A DNA stretch of 64,000 nucleotides from Butyrivibrio sp. Su6 (lineage in GTDB: Bacteria; Bacillota; Clostridia; Lachnospirales; Lachnospiraceae): contig NZ_FNUR01000001.1 of assembly GCF_900108105.1 (NCBI RefSeq), positions 248,001 through 312,000 on the forward strand. The letters run 5' to 3'. Shown here in pieces: positions 51,807 to 60,223 of this stretch. The notes beneath the pieces were generated by a model. That model worked only from the letters and a program-made list of their open reading frames with translations. It was not told the DNA's origin and searched no databases. Position 1 is the first letter of the stretch, and each line of letters starts with the position of its first letter. The translations under genes were made by a program, and so were the position numbers.

Positions 51807-52852
51807 TGGGATCAATAACTTTTGAAGAAATTCTTGATAAATTAAAAAACTATGATGGTGAAGAAGTACATATAATGGAGGTTTGCGGCACTCATACCGC
51901 AGCAATATCAGAAAATGGCATTCCATCAATGCTCTCTCCAAAGATAAAGCTCATTTCAGGCCCCGGTTGCCCTGTCTGTGTTACAGTTACAGCTGTAATT
52001 GACAGACTTGTTGAGCTTTCCATGGAGGAAAACACCATCGTACTGACATTTGGTGATCTTATAAGGGTAAGGGGAACACATAAGTCTCTTGCTGATGCAA
52101 AAGCTGATGGCGGTCACGTGAGAATGGTCTATTCTCCAATGGAAACTGTTAAACTTGCCAAGGAAGATCCCTCACATACATATGTTTTTGCGGCAATTGG
52201 CTTTGAGACCACAACCCCTGTGTACGCAATGGTATTAGAAGAAGCAATAAAAGAAAATGTTAAAAACCTAAAGCTTTTGACATCACTTAAAACTATGCCT
52301 GAGGTTATCAGATGGGTAGTTAAAAATGGCGGTGGAATTGATGGCTTTATTGCTCCGGGACATGTATGTGCAGTCACAGGAAGTGATACCTTCAAAGAAT
52401 TGTCTGAAGAACTGGGAATTCCTTTTGTGGTTTCAGGTTTTGAAGGCAGGCAGCTTATTATGACTATATATGCTCTTTTGCAGATGAAAGGCAAGACAGG
52501 AATAAAGAATCTGTACAAGGGTGTAGTGACAGAGGAAGGTAATACCAAAGCCAGAGAAGTGGTTGAAAAGTATTTTGAAGTATCAGATGCCTCCTGGCGC
52601 GGTATGGGTAAAATAAAAGGATCAGGCATGGCTTTGAAAAAAGAATATGCCGATTTTGATGCTGGAAGCATAGGCCTTGATGAGGACCATATGCCACCAG
52701 GATGCAGCTGTGCAAGTGTACTTGTAGGTAAATTAAAGCCCTATGAATGTCCTTTATTTGGCAAAGCATGTACTCCGGATAATGCTCATGGAGCCTGCAT
52801 GGTATCTACAGAGGGCAGTTGTTATAATTATTTTGTATCAGGAAGAAGATAG
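51806..52852 (+). CDS. hypD: Hydrogenase maturation protein HypD
   Basis: HypD is the [4Fe-4S] scaffold on which Fe(CN)2CO is assembled. The 348-residue protein has the conserved EVCGTHTAAI, ISGPGCPVCVT and FGDLIRVRG blocks and the C-terminal cluster-binding region GCSCASVLVG, CPLFGKAC and GACMVSTEGSC. Length and motifs are typical. hypE follows after 9 bases. Confidence 0.97.
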   Translation: MGSITFEEILDKLKNYDGEEVHIMEVCGTHTAAISENGIPSMLSPKIKLISGPGCPVCVTVTAVIDRLVELSMEENTIVLTFGDLIRVRGTHKSLADAKADGGHVRMVYSPMETVKLAKEDPSHTYVFAAIGFETTTPVYAMVLEEAIKENVKNLKLLTSLKTMPEVIRWVVKNGGGIDGFIAPGHVCAVTGSDTFKELSEELGIPFVVSGFEGRQLIMTIYALLQMKGKTGIKNLYKGVVTEEGNTKAREVVEKYFEVSDASWRGMGKIKGSGMALKKEYADFDAGSIGLDEDHMPPGCSCASVLVGKLKPYECPLFGKACTPDNAHGACMVSTEGSCYNYFVSGRR

Positions 52853-52861
52853 GAAGAAATT

Positions 52862-53872
52862 ATGAAGATTACAATGGCGCATGGAAGTGGCGGTGAGTCA
52901 ACTTCCGGATTGATAAGAGATATATTTGCTAAACATTTTCACAATGAAATACTTGATAAGCTTGAAGATTCTGCAGTTGTGGAAGGGTGTGGCAGACTTG
53001 CAGTTACTACAGACAGTTTTGTTGTTACTCCTATTGAATTTCCGGGTGGAGATATAGGAAGACTTTCAGTTTGTGGCACTGTAAATGATCTTCTGATGAG
53101 CGGTGCGAAACCAATGTACCTTACCTGCGGGTGTATTCTTGAAGAAGGCCTCGATATGGATGTTTTGGACAGAGTTATCTGTTCGATGGCTGAAACTGCA
53201 AAAGAAGCTGGAATCAAGATAATTACAGGTGATACTAAGGTAATTGAAAATAAAGGCGGAGAGAGCGGGCTTATAATAAATACATCAGGCGTTGGTTTTA
53301 TCTCTGAAACATTAGATGTTCCTGGACCTTTTAAGCTAAAAGATGGTGATAAGATAATCATATCCGGTAATCTTGGTGATCATCATGCTGCGATTTTAGG
53401 AACAAGAATGGGAATTCAGAATAATATAAAGTCAGATGCAGCACCTCTTGCCTTGATGGTAAAAGGGCTTTTGGATAATAATGTAGAAGTGCACGCTATG
53501 CGTGATGTCACAAGAGGCGGCCTTGGGACTGTACTAAATGAGTTCTGCGAAAGCTCAAAATGTACAATTAATCTTTACGAAGAAAAAATGCCAGTTTCAC
53601 CTGCTGTAAAAGATTTTTGTGGCCTTCTTGGTTTGGATCCTATGTATATGGGCAATGAAGGAAAGATGGTGCTGTCAGTAGCTGCAAAAGATGCAGAGAA
53701 AGCTCTTTCTATAATCAAAGGTTCTAAATATGGTGAAAACGCCTGCATGATAGGCGATGTAAGTAAAAATGACGGATCAGCCGATAAACATAATGTGATA
53801 CTTAATACCAAAATTGGTGGCAAACGCATAATTGGTCTGATGTATGGAGAGGGACTTCCAAGAATTTGTTAA
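52862..53872 (+). CDS. hypE: Hydrogenase maturation dehydratase HypE
   Basis: HypE turns the carbamoylated C-terminal cysteine into a thiocyanate and donates the cyanide ligand. The 336-residue PurM-like protein has MAHGSGGESTSGLIRDIF at the start, DVTRGGLGTVLNE in the ATP domain and ends in GEGLPRIC, the conserved PRIC tail with the acceptor Cys336. It is the last gene of the ech-hyp cluster. hypA and hypB, the nickel insertion genes, are not in the window. Confidence 0.97.
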   Translation: MKITMAHGSGGESTSGLIRDIFAKHFHNEILDKLEDSAVVEGCGRLAVTTDSFVVTPIEFPGGDIGRLSVCGTVNDLLMSGAKPMYLTCGCILEEGLDMDVLDRVICSMAETAKEAGIKIITGDTKVIENKGGESGLIINTSGVGFISETLDVPGPFKLKDGDKIIISGNLGDHHAAILGTRMGIQNNIKSDAAPLALMVKGLLDNNVEVHAMRDVTRGGLGTVLNEFCESSKCTINLYEEKMPVSPAVKDFCGLLGLDPMYMGNEGKMVLSVAAKDAEKALSIIKGSKYGENACMIGDVSKNDGSADKHNVILNTKIGGKRIIGLMYGEGLPRIC

Positions 53873-53925
53873 ATGATGTAAAATATATGTCGTAACTTTC
53901 GATTTCTTGAAAGGATAAGTATTTA

Positions 53926-54768
53926 ATGGAATTTAAAAGAATCAATAAAGATACAGTAACATGTATCATAACTGAAGATGATATGGACGAGCAGGGAATA
54001 AAGCTCGAGGATTTATTTGAAAAGAAAAAAGAAGCAATGGATTTTTTGCATGATGTAATGCGTAAGGCACAGGAAGAAGTTGACTATAAACCAACAGGTT
54101 CCTTTATGCCAATGCAGATCACGGTGTTGCCTGATCATTCCATTTCTTTGACTCTTTCTGAAAACGCTTCAGCTTCATTCGGAGAGATACTTAAAAATCT
54201 TACAGAAAAAGCAGGTATAACAATACCTAAGAATGTACTTGAGGATATCGGCGATTCAGAAAACGAAGACAGAATAAACAGATTAAATGAATATTTAAAG
54301 AGCTTAAAGCAGCTTACCAATTCCGTCAAAAATATAATGGAAGACTCGGGTCTTGCTGAGAACCATGATAAGATCCCGCTCAATCAGAAAGCATCAGCTG
54401 CTGATAATAAAGAAAAAGCAGATAAGATCTCAAATGGTGCTTCCAAGAAAAACCGTGATAAAGAACGACTTAAGTTCCATGAATATGTTTTCTCTTTTGC
54501 AAATATCAGTACTGTTATTGAGTTTTGTAAAAAGGCACCTTCAGATCTTAATATATCAAGTTCTCTCTATAAAAATGAACAGGATGGTAAATATTACCTT
54601 GATTTAAAGAGACTTGACGAAGAGCCAAAAGTATTTGCTTCATTATTTACAATGGCATATGAGTTTGGTCATTTTCAGGCATCAAATCAGCATGTGATCG
54701 CTCATATCCGTGAGTCCTATGACCTGATCATTAAGGATGATGCAATAAATTCTTTGGCGCAAGTTTAA
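53926..54768 (+). CDS. mecA: Adaptor protein MecA
   Basis: MecA delivers substrates to the ClpC protease in Firmicutes. The 280-residue protein starts MEFKRINKDTVTCIITEDDM, the MecA N-terminal substrate-binding pattern, has a polar linker (about residues 110-180) and a C-terminal ClpC-binding domain (HEYVFSFANISTVIEFCK, SSLYKNEQDGKYYLDL, AYEFGHFQ). It is somewhat longer than Bacillus MecA (218) because of the linker. GAAAGGA precedes the ATG. It follows hypE by 53 bases but looks unrelated in function. Confidence 0.88.
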   Translation: MEFKRINKDTVTCIITEDDMDEQGIKLEDLFEKKKEAMDFLHDVMRKAQEEVDYKPTGSFMPMQITVLPDHSISLTLSENASASFGEILKNLTEKAGITIPKNVLEDIGDSENEDRINRLNEYLKSLKQLTNSVKNIMEDSGLAENHDKIPLNQKASAADNKEKADKISNGASKKNRDKERLKFHEYVFSFANISTVIEFCKKAPSDLNISSSLYKNEQDGKYYLDLKRLDEEPKVFASLFTMAYEFGHFQASNQHVIAHIRESYDLIIKDDAINSLAQV

Positions 54769-54786
54769 GAAAACTAATGAATTATG

Positions 54787-54822
54787 AGTCGAGCGTATAT
54801 GATGAATATATGCTCGACTTTT
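54787..54822 (+). terminator. Hairpin terminator after mecA
   Basis: A 14-bp stem with one G-T pair (54787-54800 with 54806-54819), a GATGA loop and a short run of T residues (54819-54822). The T-run is short, so termination may be partial. Confidence 0.7.
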
Positions 54823-54849
54823 ACATTATTATTTCAGTTAGGTATTTTT

Positions 54850-55563
54850 ATGAGATTAAATAAATACATTGCCAGCTGCGGCGTATGTTCCAGAAGAGAG
54901 GCAGATAAGTTAATAGATGAGGGAAGAGTCACCATAAATGGTGAGAAAGCAGTATTTGGTGTTGATGTCACTGATACTGACAGCGTTTTCGTTGATGGCA
55001 AAAAGATAGAGCCTTCGGATGAGAAAATAGTGATCGCATACTATAAGCCGGTTGGTGTGACATGCACAGAAAAAGATAAGTATGCAGAAAAAACAGTTAT
55101 AGAAGATCTTGGTTTTGACAAAAGAGTTACTTATGCAGGAAGACTTGATAAAGACTCTGAGGGACTTCTTCTTATGTCAAATGATGGTGAGCTGATAAAT
55201 GCCATGATGAAAGGCTCCATGAAACATGAAAAAGAATATGAAGTCACAGTTGACACAGATGTGACGGGAGATTTTCTTAAAGCCATGTCTTCAGGGATGT
55301 ATTTAAAAGAGCTTGATAGAAGAACCAGGGCCTGTGAAGTAAAAAAGACAGGCAAAAGATCTTTTAACATTATCCTCACTCAGGGGCTTAACAGACAGAT
55401 TCGCAGAATGTGCGCAGCATTAGGGGCAAATGTAGTTAAGCTTCAAAGAATACGGGTTATGAATGTGAAATTAAAGGACTATGATCTAAAACCAGGGAAA
55501 TATGTGGTTCTTTCAGAGCAAGTGGTAAAAAAACTCTATAAAGATGCTGGAATTGCCAGATAA
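54850..55563 (+). CDS. rRNA pseudouridine synthase (RsuA/RluB/RluF family)
   Basis: This 237-residue enzyme isomerises a uridine in rRNA. It has an N-terminal S4 RNA-binding domain (RLNKYIASCGVCSRREADKL and GRVTINGEKA) and a catalytic domain with GRLDKDSEGLLLMSNDG, where Asp100 is the catalytic aspartate, plus LTQGLNRQIRRMCAALG. The exact target position cannot be read from the sequence. The ATG at 54850 was chosen because it starts the S4 domain; an ATG at 54784 upstream would lie across the mecA terminator. ligA follows 42 bases later. Confidence 0.93.
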   Translation: MRLNKYIASCGVCSRREADKLIDEGRVTINGEKAVFGVDVTDTDSVFVDGKKIEPSDEKIVIAYYKPVGVTCTEKDKYAEKTVIEDLGFDKRVTYAGRLDKDSEGLLLMSNDGELINAMMKGSMKHEKEYEVTVDTDVTGDFLKAMSSGMYLKELDRRTRACEVKKTGKRSFNIILTQGLNRQIRRMCAALGANVVKLQRIRVMNVKLKDYDLKPGKYVVLSEQVVKKLYKDAGIAR

Positions 55564-55605
55564 ATAATAATATACTGTTAGTATTATAGTTTTTTGGGAG
55601 TTTGT

Positions 55606-57627
55606 ATGGAAAAAGAATTGATCAGGAAAGAGTATGATGCTTTAGTAAAGGAAATCAAGCATCATATGGATTTATATTATAATCAGGATGAACCTGAAAT
55701 TTCTGACTATGAGTATGATAAGCTCATGCAGAGACTTAAGGCAATTGAAAAAGAAAATCCTGAATTCGTTACTAAAGCTTCTCCAAGCCAGATTGTCGGC
55801 GGAACAGCAAAAAGAGAAGCAGGTGTTAAAGTAACTCATAATGTGCCAATGCTTTCTATCGAGGACGTGTTCAATAAGGAAGACGTTTCTGCCTGGATAG
55901 AAAAGGTACATCTGATGCATCCGAATGCTTCATTTTCTGTTGAACAGAAAATTGACGGTCTTAGCATGTCCCTTAGATACACAAAAGATGAATCTGATGG
56001 CAAACTTCATCTTTCTCTTGCAGAGACAAGGGGAGATGGTCTGATTGGCGAGGATGTTACATTAAATGCTCTTGTAATTCCTGATGTTAAGCAGGTTCTT
56101 GACCTTCCCTATGAATATCTTGAGCTTCGCGGTGAAGTATATATGTCCCATGAAAGCTTTGATAAGTTTAACGAGACTCAGGAAATGCTGGGCAAAAAGC
56201 TTTCTGCAAATCCGAGAAACCTTGCGGCAGGAACTTTAAGACAGCTTGATCCTGAAATAACAAGGTCCAGAGGCCTTAAAATGTTCATTTTTAATATTCA
56301 GGACGGACCAATGGAGCTTATGCAGTCTCATTGTAAAGGCCTTGATATACTTGAAAAAGCCGGCGTTAAGACTGTTTTTCATAAAGAATGCAATAGCGCT
56401 TCTGATGTTTTAAATGCTATCGACACAATTGGCGATATGAGAGAAAATCTGGATTTTGATCTGGACGGAGCTGTTATAAAGATAGATCAGGTTCAGTGGA
56501 GAAATGATTTCCCATCAGGCTCAAAATACTCCAGCGGACATATAGCATATAAGTATCCACCTGAAGAAAGAGTTGTTGTTATGGATGAAATCCTTGTAGA
56601 TGTGGGAAGAACCGGCAAACTTACTTTTACCGGAAGCTTCCACGATAAGGAAACAGGTAAGCCTGCAAGACTTTGCGGCACCAGTGTTTCAAGAGCAACC
56701 CTCCATAATCAGGACTACATAAATGAAATGCAGATTGGAATTGGTGGCGAGTATAAGCTTTTTAAAAGTGGAGAGATCATTCCAAAGCTTAACGGATGTG
56801 TGAAGGTACCGGAAATTGTATATAAAGCACCAGATAAATGCCCGGTTTGTGGCGGCCATTTATTTAGAGAAGAAGATACGGCTGATATCAGATGCGTCAA
56901 TCCTACGTGTCCTGCTCAGGTTACAAGAACAATTTCATACTTTACTTCAAGAGATGCCATGAATATCATGGGACTTGGTGATACACTAGTAGAAGCACTT
57001 GTATCAGAAGGATTTTTGAAGAGCTATGCTGATATTTATCATTTATTTGAGCATAGAGATGTTTTGATTGAAAAAGGAATTATTGGCAAAGAGAAGAATA
57101 CTGACAAGCTTCTTGCAGAAATAGAAAAGTCAAAAGAAAATGATCCGGTAAGGCTTCTTACAGGATTGGCTATCAGAAATGTAGGTAAGTCAACAGCAAG
57201 AGAGATCATGAAACATTTTGACAATCTACTTGATCTTAAGAAAGTTACAAAGGACGGCTTTTTACAGATTCCTGATATCGGTGAGACCACAGCAGAGGAT
57301 TTATATGACTTCTTCCATGATGATAACAATCTTTCTATCATAGATGAGATGGAAAAGATGGGTCTTAATATGATAGTACAAAAGGATGAGGATGCATCCG
57401 ATAAGCTTTCCGGAATGACCATTGTAGTTACAGGAACATTGCCAACTCTTGGAAGAAAAGAAGCGGAAGAGCTTATTGTTAAAAACGGCGGAAAAGCTTC
57501 AGGAAGCGTATCCAAGAAGACTTCTCTTGTTCTTGCAGGCGAAGCTGCCGGAAGTAAGCTTACAAAAGCCAATGAACTTGGTATTAAAGTAATTGATGAA
57601 GCTCAGTTTTTAGAAATGATCAAATAA
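55606..57627 (+). CDS. ligA: NAD-dependent DNA ligase LigA
   Basis: LigA joins nicked DNA in replication and repair. The 673-residue protein has the N-terminal Ia domain, the adenylation site EQKIDGLSM with Lys115, the OB fold, a four-cysteine zinc finger (CPVCGG and CVNPTCPAQ), helix-hairpin-helix motifs and a C-terminal BRCT domain (GMTIVVTGTLPTLGRKEAE). Length is standard. The ATG at 55606 follows TTGGGAG; an in-frame TTG at 55594 was rejected. Confidence 0.98.
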   Translation: MEKELIRKEYDALVKEIKHHMDLYYNQDEPEISDYEYDKLMQRLKAIEKENPEFVTKASPSQIVGGTAKREAGVKVTHNVPMLSIEDVFNKEDVSAWIEKVHLMHPNASFSVEQKIDGLSMSLRYTKDESDGKLHLSLAETRGDGLIGEDVTLNALVIPDVKQVLDLPYEYLELRGEVYMSHESFDKFNETQEMLGKKLSANPRNLAAGTLRQLDPEITRSRGLKMFIFNIQDGPMELMQSHCKGLDILEKAGVKTVFHKECNSASDVLNAIDTIGDMRENLDFDLDGAVIKIDQVQWRNDFPSGSKYSSGHIAYKYPPEERVVVMDEILVDVGRTGKLTFTGSFHDKETGKPARLCGTSVSRATLHNQDYINEMQIGIGGEYKLFKSGEIIPKLNGCVKVPEIVYKAPDKCPVCGGHLFREEDTADIRCVNPTCPAQVTRTISYFTSRDAMNIMGLGDTLVEALVSEGFLKSYADIYHLFEHRDVLIEKGIIGKEKNTDKLLAEIEKSKENDPVRLLTGLAIRNVGKSTAREIMKHFDNLLDLKKVTKDGFLQIPDIGETTAEDLYDFFHDDNNLSIIDEMEKMGLNMIVQKDEDASDKLSGMTIVVTGTLPTLGRKEAEELIVKNGGKASGSVSKKTSLVLAGEAAGSKLTKANELGIKVIDEAQFLEMIK

Positions 57628-57647
57628 TATTTACGGAGTGATGAAAT

Positions 57648-58613
57648 ATGCCAATTAAGATTAAAAATGATCTTCCTGCAAGGGAGATCCTTGAACAGGA
57701 AAACATATTTGCTGTTGATGAGAACAGAGCCCTGCATCAGGATATAAGATCTTTGCAGATCTGTATTCTCAATCTCATGCCGCTAAAGGAGGATACAGAA
57801 TTACAGCTGCTTAGATCTATGTCTAATACGCCTTTGCAGATCGATGTATCTTTTATGCAGATGAGTTCCCATCATTCATCAAATACGTCTCCTAACCATC
57901 TTAACAGGTTTTATCATCCTTTCGATGAGCTAAAGGAAAATACCTATGATGGTCTTATTATCACAGGTGCGCCTGTTGAGCAGCTTGAGTTTGAACAGGT
58001 TGATTATTGGGATGAGCTCTGCAGGGTGTTTGAGTGGTCAAAGACAAATGTAACATCAACTTTCCACATCTGCTGGGGCGCGCAGGCAGGAATTTATTAT
58101 CATTATGGAATAGATAAAAAACCTTTGCCCGAAAAAAGATTTGGCATATACAAGCACAGAGTCATGAACAGGAAAGTACCTTTGGTCAGAGGTTTCGATG
58201 ATGTATTTTCTATGCCTCACTCAAGACACACAGAAACTCCTGCCAAGGCTATTCATGATTGCGAGGACCTGGTTGTTCTTGCAGAATCTGACGTTGCAGG
58301 TATTTTCCTTTGCATGAATAAGTCTGGAAGTCAGATATTTGCCATGGGACATGCAGAGTACGACAGATTAACTCTTGATAGTGAGTACAAAAGAGATCTG
58401 GGGAAGGGTCTTGATATCAAAATGCCTATTAATTACTATCCGGATGATAATCCTGAAAATGTACCTGATCTCTTATGGAGAAGTCACGCGAATATTCTTT
58501 ACACTAACTGGCTCAATTATTATGTATACCAGAACACACCATATCAATGGGGACAGATATTAGACGAAGAAAAAAGAAAGCTCGCATCCAAGATGCTGAC
58601 TAAAAAAATGTAA
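57648..58613 (+). CDS. metA: Homoserine O-acetyltransferase, MetA type
   Basis: MetA acylates homoserine in the first committed step of methionine synthesis. The 321-residue protein has LQICILNLMPLKEDTELQLL, the active-site cysteine in HICWGAQAG (Cys142) and GHAEYDRLTL with the catalytic His and Glu. Residue 111 is Glu (TGAPVEQLEF); in studied MetA proteins Glu here goes with acetyl-CoA and Gly with succinyl-CoA, so acetyl transfer is predicted. ACGGAGTG lies 8 bases before the ATG. No T-box or SAM riboswitch was seen in the 20-base gap to ligA. Confidence 0.96.
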   Translation: MPIKIKNDLPAREILEQENIFAVDENRALHQDIRSLQICILNLMPLKEDTELQLLRSMSNTPLQIDVSFMQMSSHHSSNTSPNHLNRFYHPFDELKENTYDGLIITGAPVEQLEFEQVDYWDELCRVFEWSKTNVTSTFHICWGAQAGIYYHYGIDKKPLPEKRFGIYKHRVMNRKVPLVRGFDDVFSMPHSRHTETPAKAIHDCEDLVVLAESDVAGIFLCMNKSGSQIFAMGHAEYDRLTLDSEYKRDLGKGLDIKMPINYYPDDNPENVPDLLWRSHANILYTNWLNYYVYQNTPYQWGQILDEEKRKLASKMLTKKM

Positions 58614-58627
58614 GTGAGGGAGAAAAA

Positions 58628-59452
58628 ATGGAACTTAGGAATATCTATACCTGCTTTCCGGGAGGAAAACATAAAGTATTAACTCTTAGTTATGATGATG
58701 GCAAGATTGCCGACAGAAGACTGGTTTCTCTGTTCAATGAGTATGGACTTAAGGGAACTTTCAATGTCAATTCAGGGCTTGTTAACAAACCATTTACTAA
58801 TGCTTATGATGAGCGTATTCCTGTTTCAGAATATAAAGAGCTTTATAAGGGACATGAAGTTGCCTGTCACACTGTTTTACATCCTACAATTGCAAGAAGT
58901 CCAAAGGAGCAGATGGTGCTTCAGGTAATTGAGGATAGAAGAAAGCTTGAGGAAACACTGGGCTATACTGTAAGAGGACTTGCATATCCTAATGGTTCAT
59001 ATGATGACAATGTTGTTGATGCCTTAAAAGCATGCGGTATCAGACATGCAAGAACAGTTCATTCTACCTTGGGCTTCTCAATGCCTTCTGATTATCTTAG
59101 ATGGAATCCTACATGCAGCCACAAAAATGAGGCATTGGAGAGACTGACAGAAGAATTTATAAATCTTCATAAGACACAGTATCTGTATATGATGTATGTA
59201 TGGGGACACAGTTATGAATTTGAAATTGATAATAACTGGCATGTGATTGAAAATTTTGCAAAAAAAGTTGGCAACAAAGATGATATCTGGTATGCAACAA
59301 ATATCGAAATTGTCGATTATATGGATGCAGCTGAAAGAGTGCAGGTATCGGTAAATGGAGATTTTGCATATAATCCAAATGCCATAAGTGTATGGCTTGA
59401 AGTTGACAAAAAACACATCGAACTTAAACCTGGAATTATAACCACGTTATAA
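58628..59452 (+). CDS. Polysaccharide deacetylase family protein (NodB-like)
   Basis: The 274-residue protein is a carbohydrate esterase 4/NodB-type deacetylase. LTLSYDDGKIADRRLVSLF carries the catalytic Asp and metal-binding Asp, KGTFNVNSG follows, and HEVACHTVLHPTIA provides the metal-binding histidines (H-x3-H spacing). GLAYPNGSYDDNVVDALKACG is the third motif. No signal peptide is visible, so it may act inside the cell or on a soluble sugar, unlike wall-modifying members. It lies 14 bases after metA and could be in the same operon. Confidence 0.88.
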   Translation: MELRNIYTCFPGGKHKVLTLSYDDGKIADRRLVSLFNEYGLKGTFNVNSGLVNKPFTNAYDERIPVSEYKELYKGHEVACHTVLHPTIARSPKEQMVLQVIEDRRKLEETLGYTVRGLAYPNGSYDDNVVDALKACGIRHARTVHSTLGFSMPSDYLRWNPTCSHKNEALERLTEEFINLHKTQYLYMMYVWGHSYEFEIDNNWHVIENFAKKVGNKDDIWYATNIEIVDYMDAAERVQVSVNGDFAYNPNAISVWLEVDKKHIELKPGIITTL

Positions 59453-59482
59453 ATTTATAATATTTTAAGGGTCCTGCTAACA

Positions 59483-59511
59483 TTGTTTTTTCTATTAAAA
59501 TAAGTTAAAAT
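59483..59511 (+). promoter_or_regulatory. Sigma-A promoter for the 159-residue coiled-coil protein gene
   Basis: TTGTTT (59483-59488) and TAAAAT (59506-59511) are spaced by 17 bases, 55 bases upstream of the start at 59567. The region is AT-rich, so it is a moderate match. Confidence 0.5.
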
Positions 59512-59566
59512 ATATATGTTAGGTCGTTTATTTTATTAAGATAGTTTAGACAAGGAGAATTATCAT

Positions 59567-60046
59567 ATGGCCCTTAATGTTGAGAACGATGACCTTGAAG
59601 TAAAGACAGATTCTAAAAAGAAACCTACAAAGAAGACTAAAGAGATGCTAGAAGAAAATGCTAAACAGATAGAAGAGCTCAAAGCTCTTCAGACAGAATT
59701 AGATCATGAGCTTGATGCGCTTGATCAGGATGAAAAAGAACTTGGTGAAAAATCTGCCCTTAATCTAGCTGTGACACATAAAAAGTTTGGTGAAGGAACA
59801 GTCATCACACAAGATGGTAAGTACATAGAAGTAAAATTTAAAGACGTTGTTAAGAAGTTTGTGCTTCCGGGATGCTTTGCAGATAAATTCCTTGAGCTTG
59901 AAGACGAGGATGTTTATGATTATTATGTAAAGGCTAATGAGATTCATAAGAAGCGCATGAATGCAGAACTCAAGGCAAAGTCTGCAACCTTTGCCATTCA
60001 GCGTCATGAAGATGCTATTGAGAAATTGAATGCAAAATTCAAATGA
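59567..60046 (+). CDS. Conserved-looking small protein with coiled coil and barrel-like segment
   Basis: This 159-residue protein is not one I can name. It has a charged N-terminus (Lys-rich, residues 14-26), a coiled coil (about 28-65), a short beta-rich part with KFGEGTVITQDGKYIEVKF and DVVKKFVLPGCFAD, and a helical Lys-rich tail. The middle part resembles small SH3-like RNA/DNA-binding segments seen at the ends of helicases. It has no signal peptide. It is expressed as a single gene with its own promoter and terminator. Function is unknown. Confidence 0.72.
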   Translation: MALNVENDDLEVKTDSKKKPTKKTKEMLEENAKQIEELKALQTELDHELDALDQDEKELGEKSALNLAVTHKKFGEGTVITQDGKYIEVKFKDVVKKFVLPGCFADKFLELEDEDVYDYYVKANEIHKKRMNAELKAKSATFAIQRHEDAIEKLNAKFK

Positions 60047-60066
60047 TTAATAATGGTAAAAATAGA

Positions 60067-60104
60067 TAAGAGCGGAACCACAGCGCGGTTTCCGCTCTTT
60101 TATT
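60067..60104 (+). terminator. Intrinsic terminator
   Basis: AAGAGCGGAACC (60068-60079) pairs with GGTTTCCGCTCTT (60087-60099) with one bulged T, and is followed by T residues. It ends the gene at 59567-60046. Confidence 0.85.
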
Positions 60105-60125
60105 GTGCTAAAACAAAAAATCATT

Positions 60126-60149
60126 AAAAGTACCCTTAAGGGTACTTTT
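60126..60149 (+). promoter_or_regulatory. 24-bp perfect palindrome upstream of the MalT-like regulator
   Basis: AAAAGTACCCTT (60126-60137) is exactly complementary to AAGGGTACTTTT (60138-60149). The sequence is a perfect 24-bp palindrome, 75 bases before the regulator start and close to a possible -10 (TAAAAT at 60169-60174). It may be an operator for a dimeric regulator. It could also form a second, bidirectional terminator (10-bp stem, TTAA loop, T-run) after the one at 60067-60104. Confidence 0.6.
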
Positions 60150-60223
60150 TAAAATTGGAGAAAAAAGATAAAATAATCAGCAGATGAAAAAGCTTGGCGA
60201 GGGTAAACTGGAGGAGTCATCTA

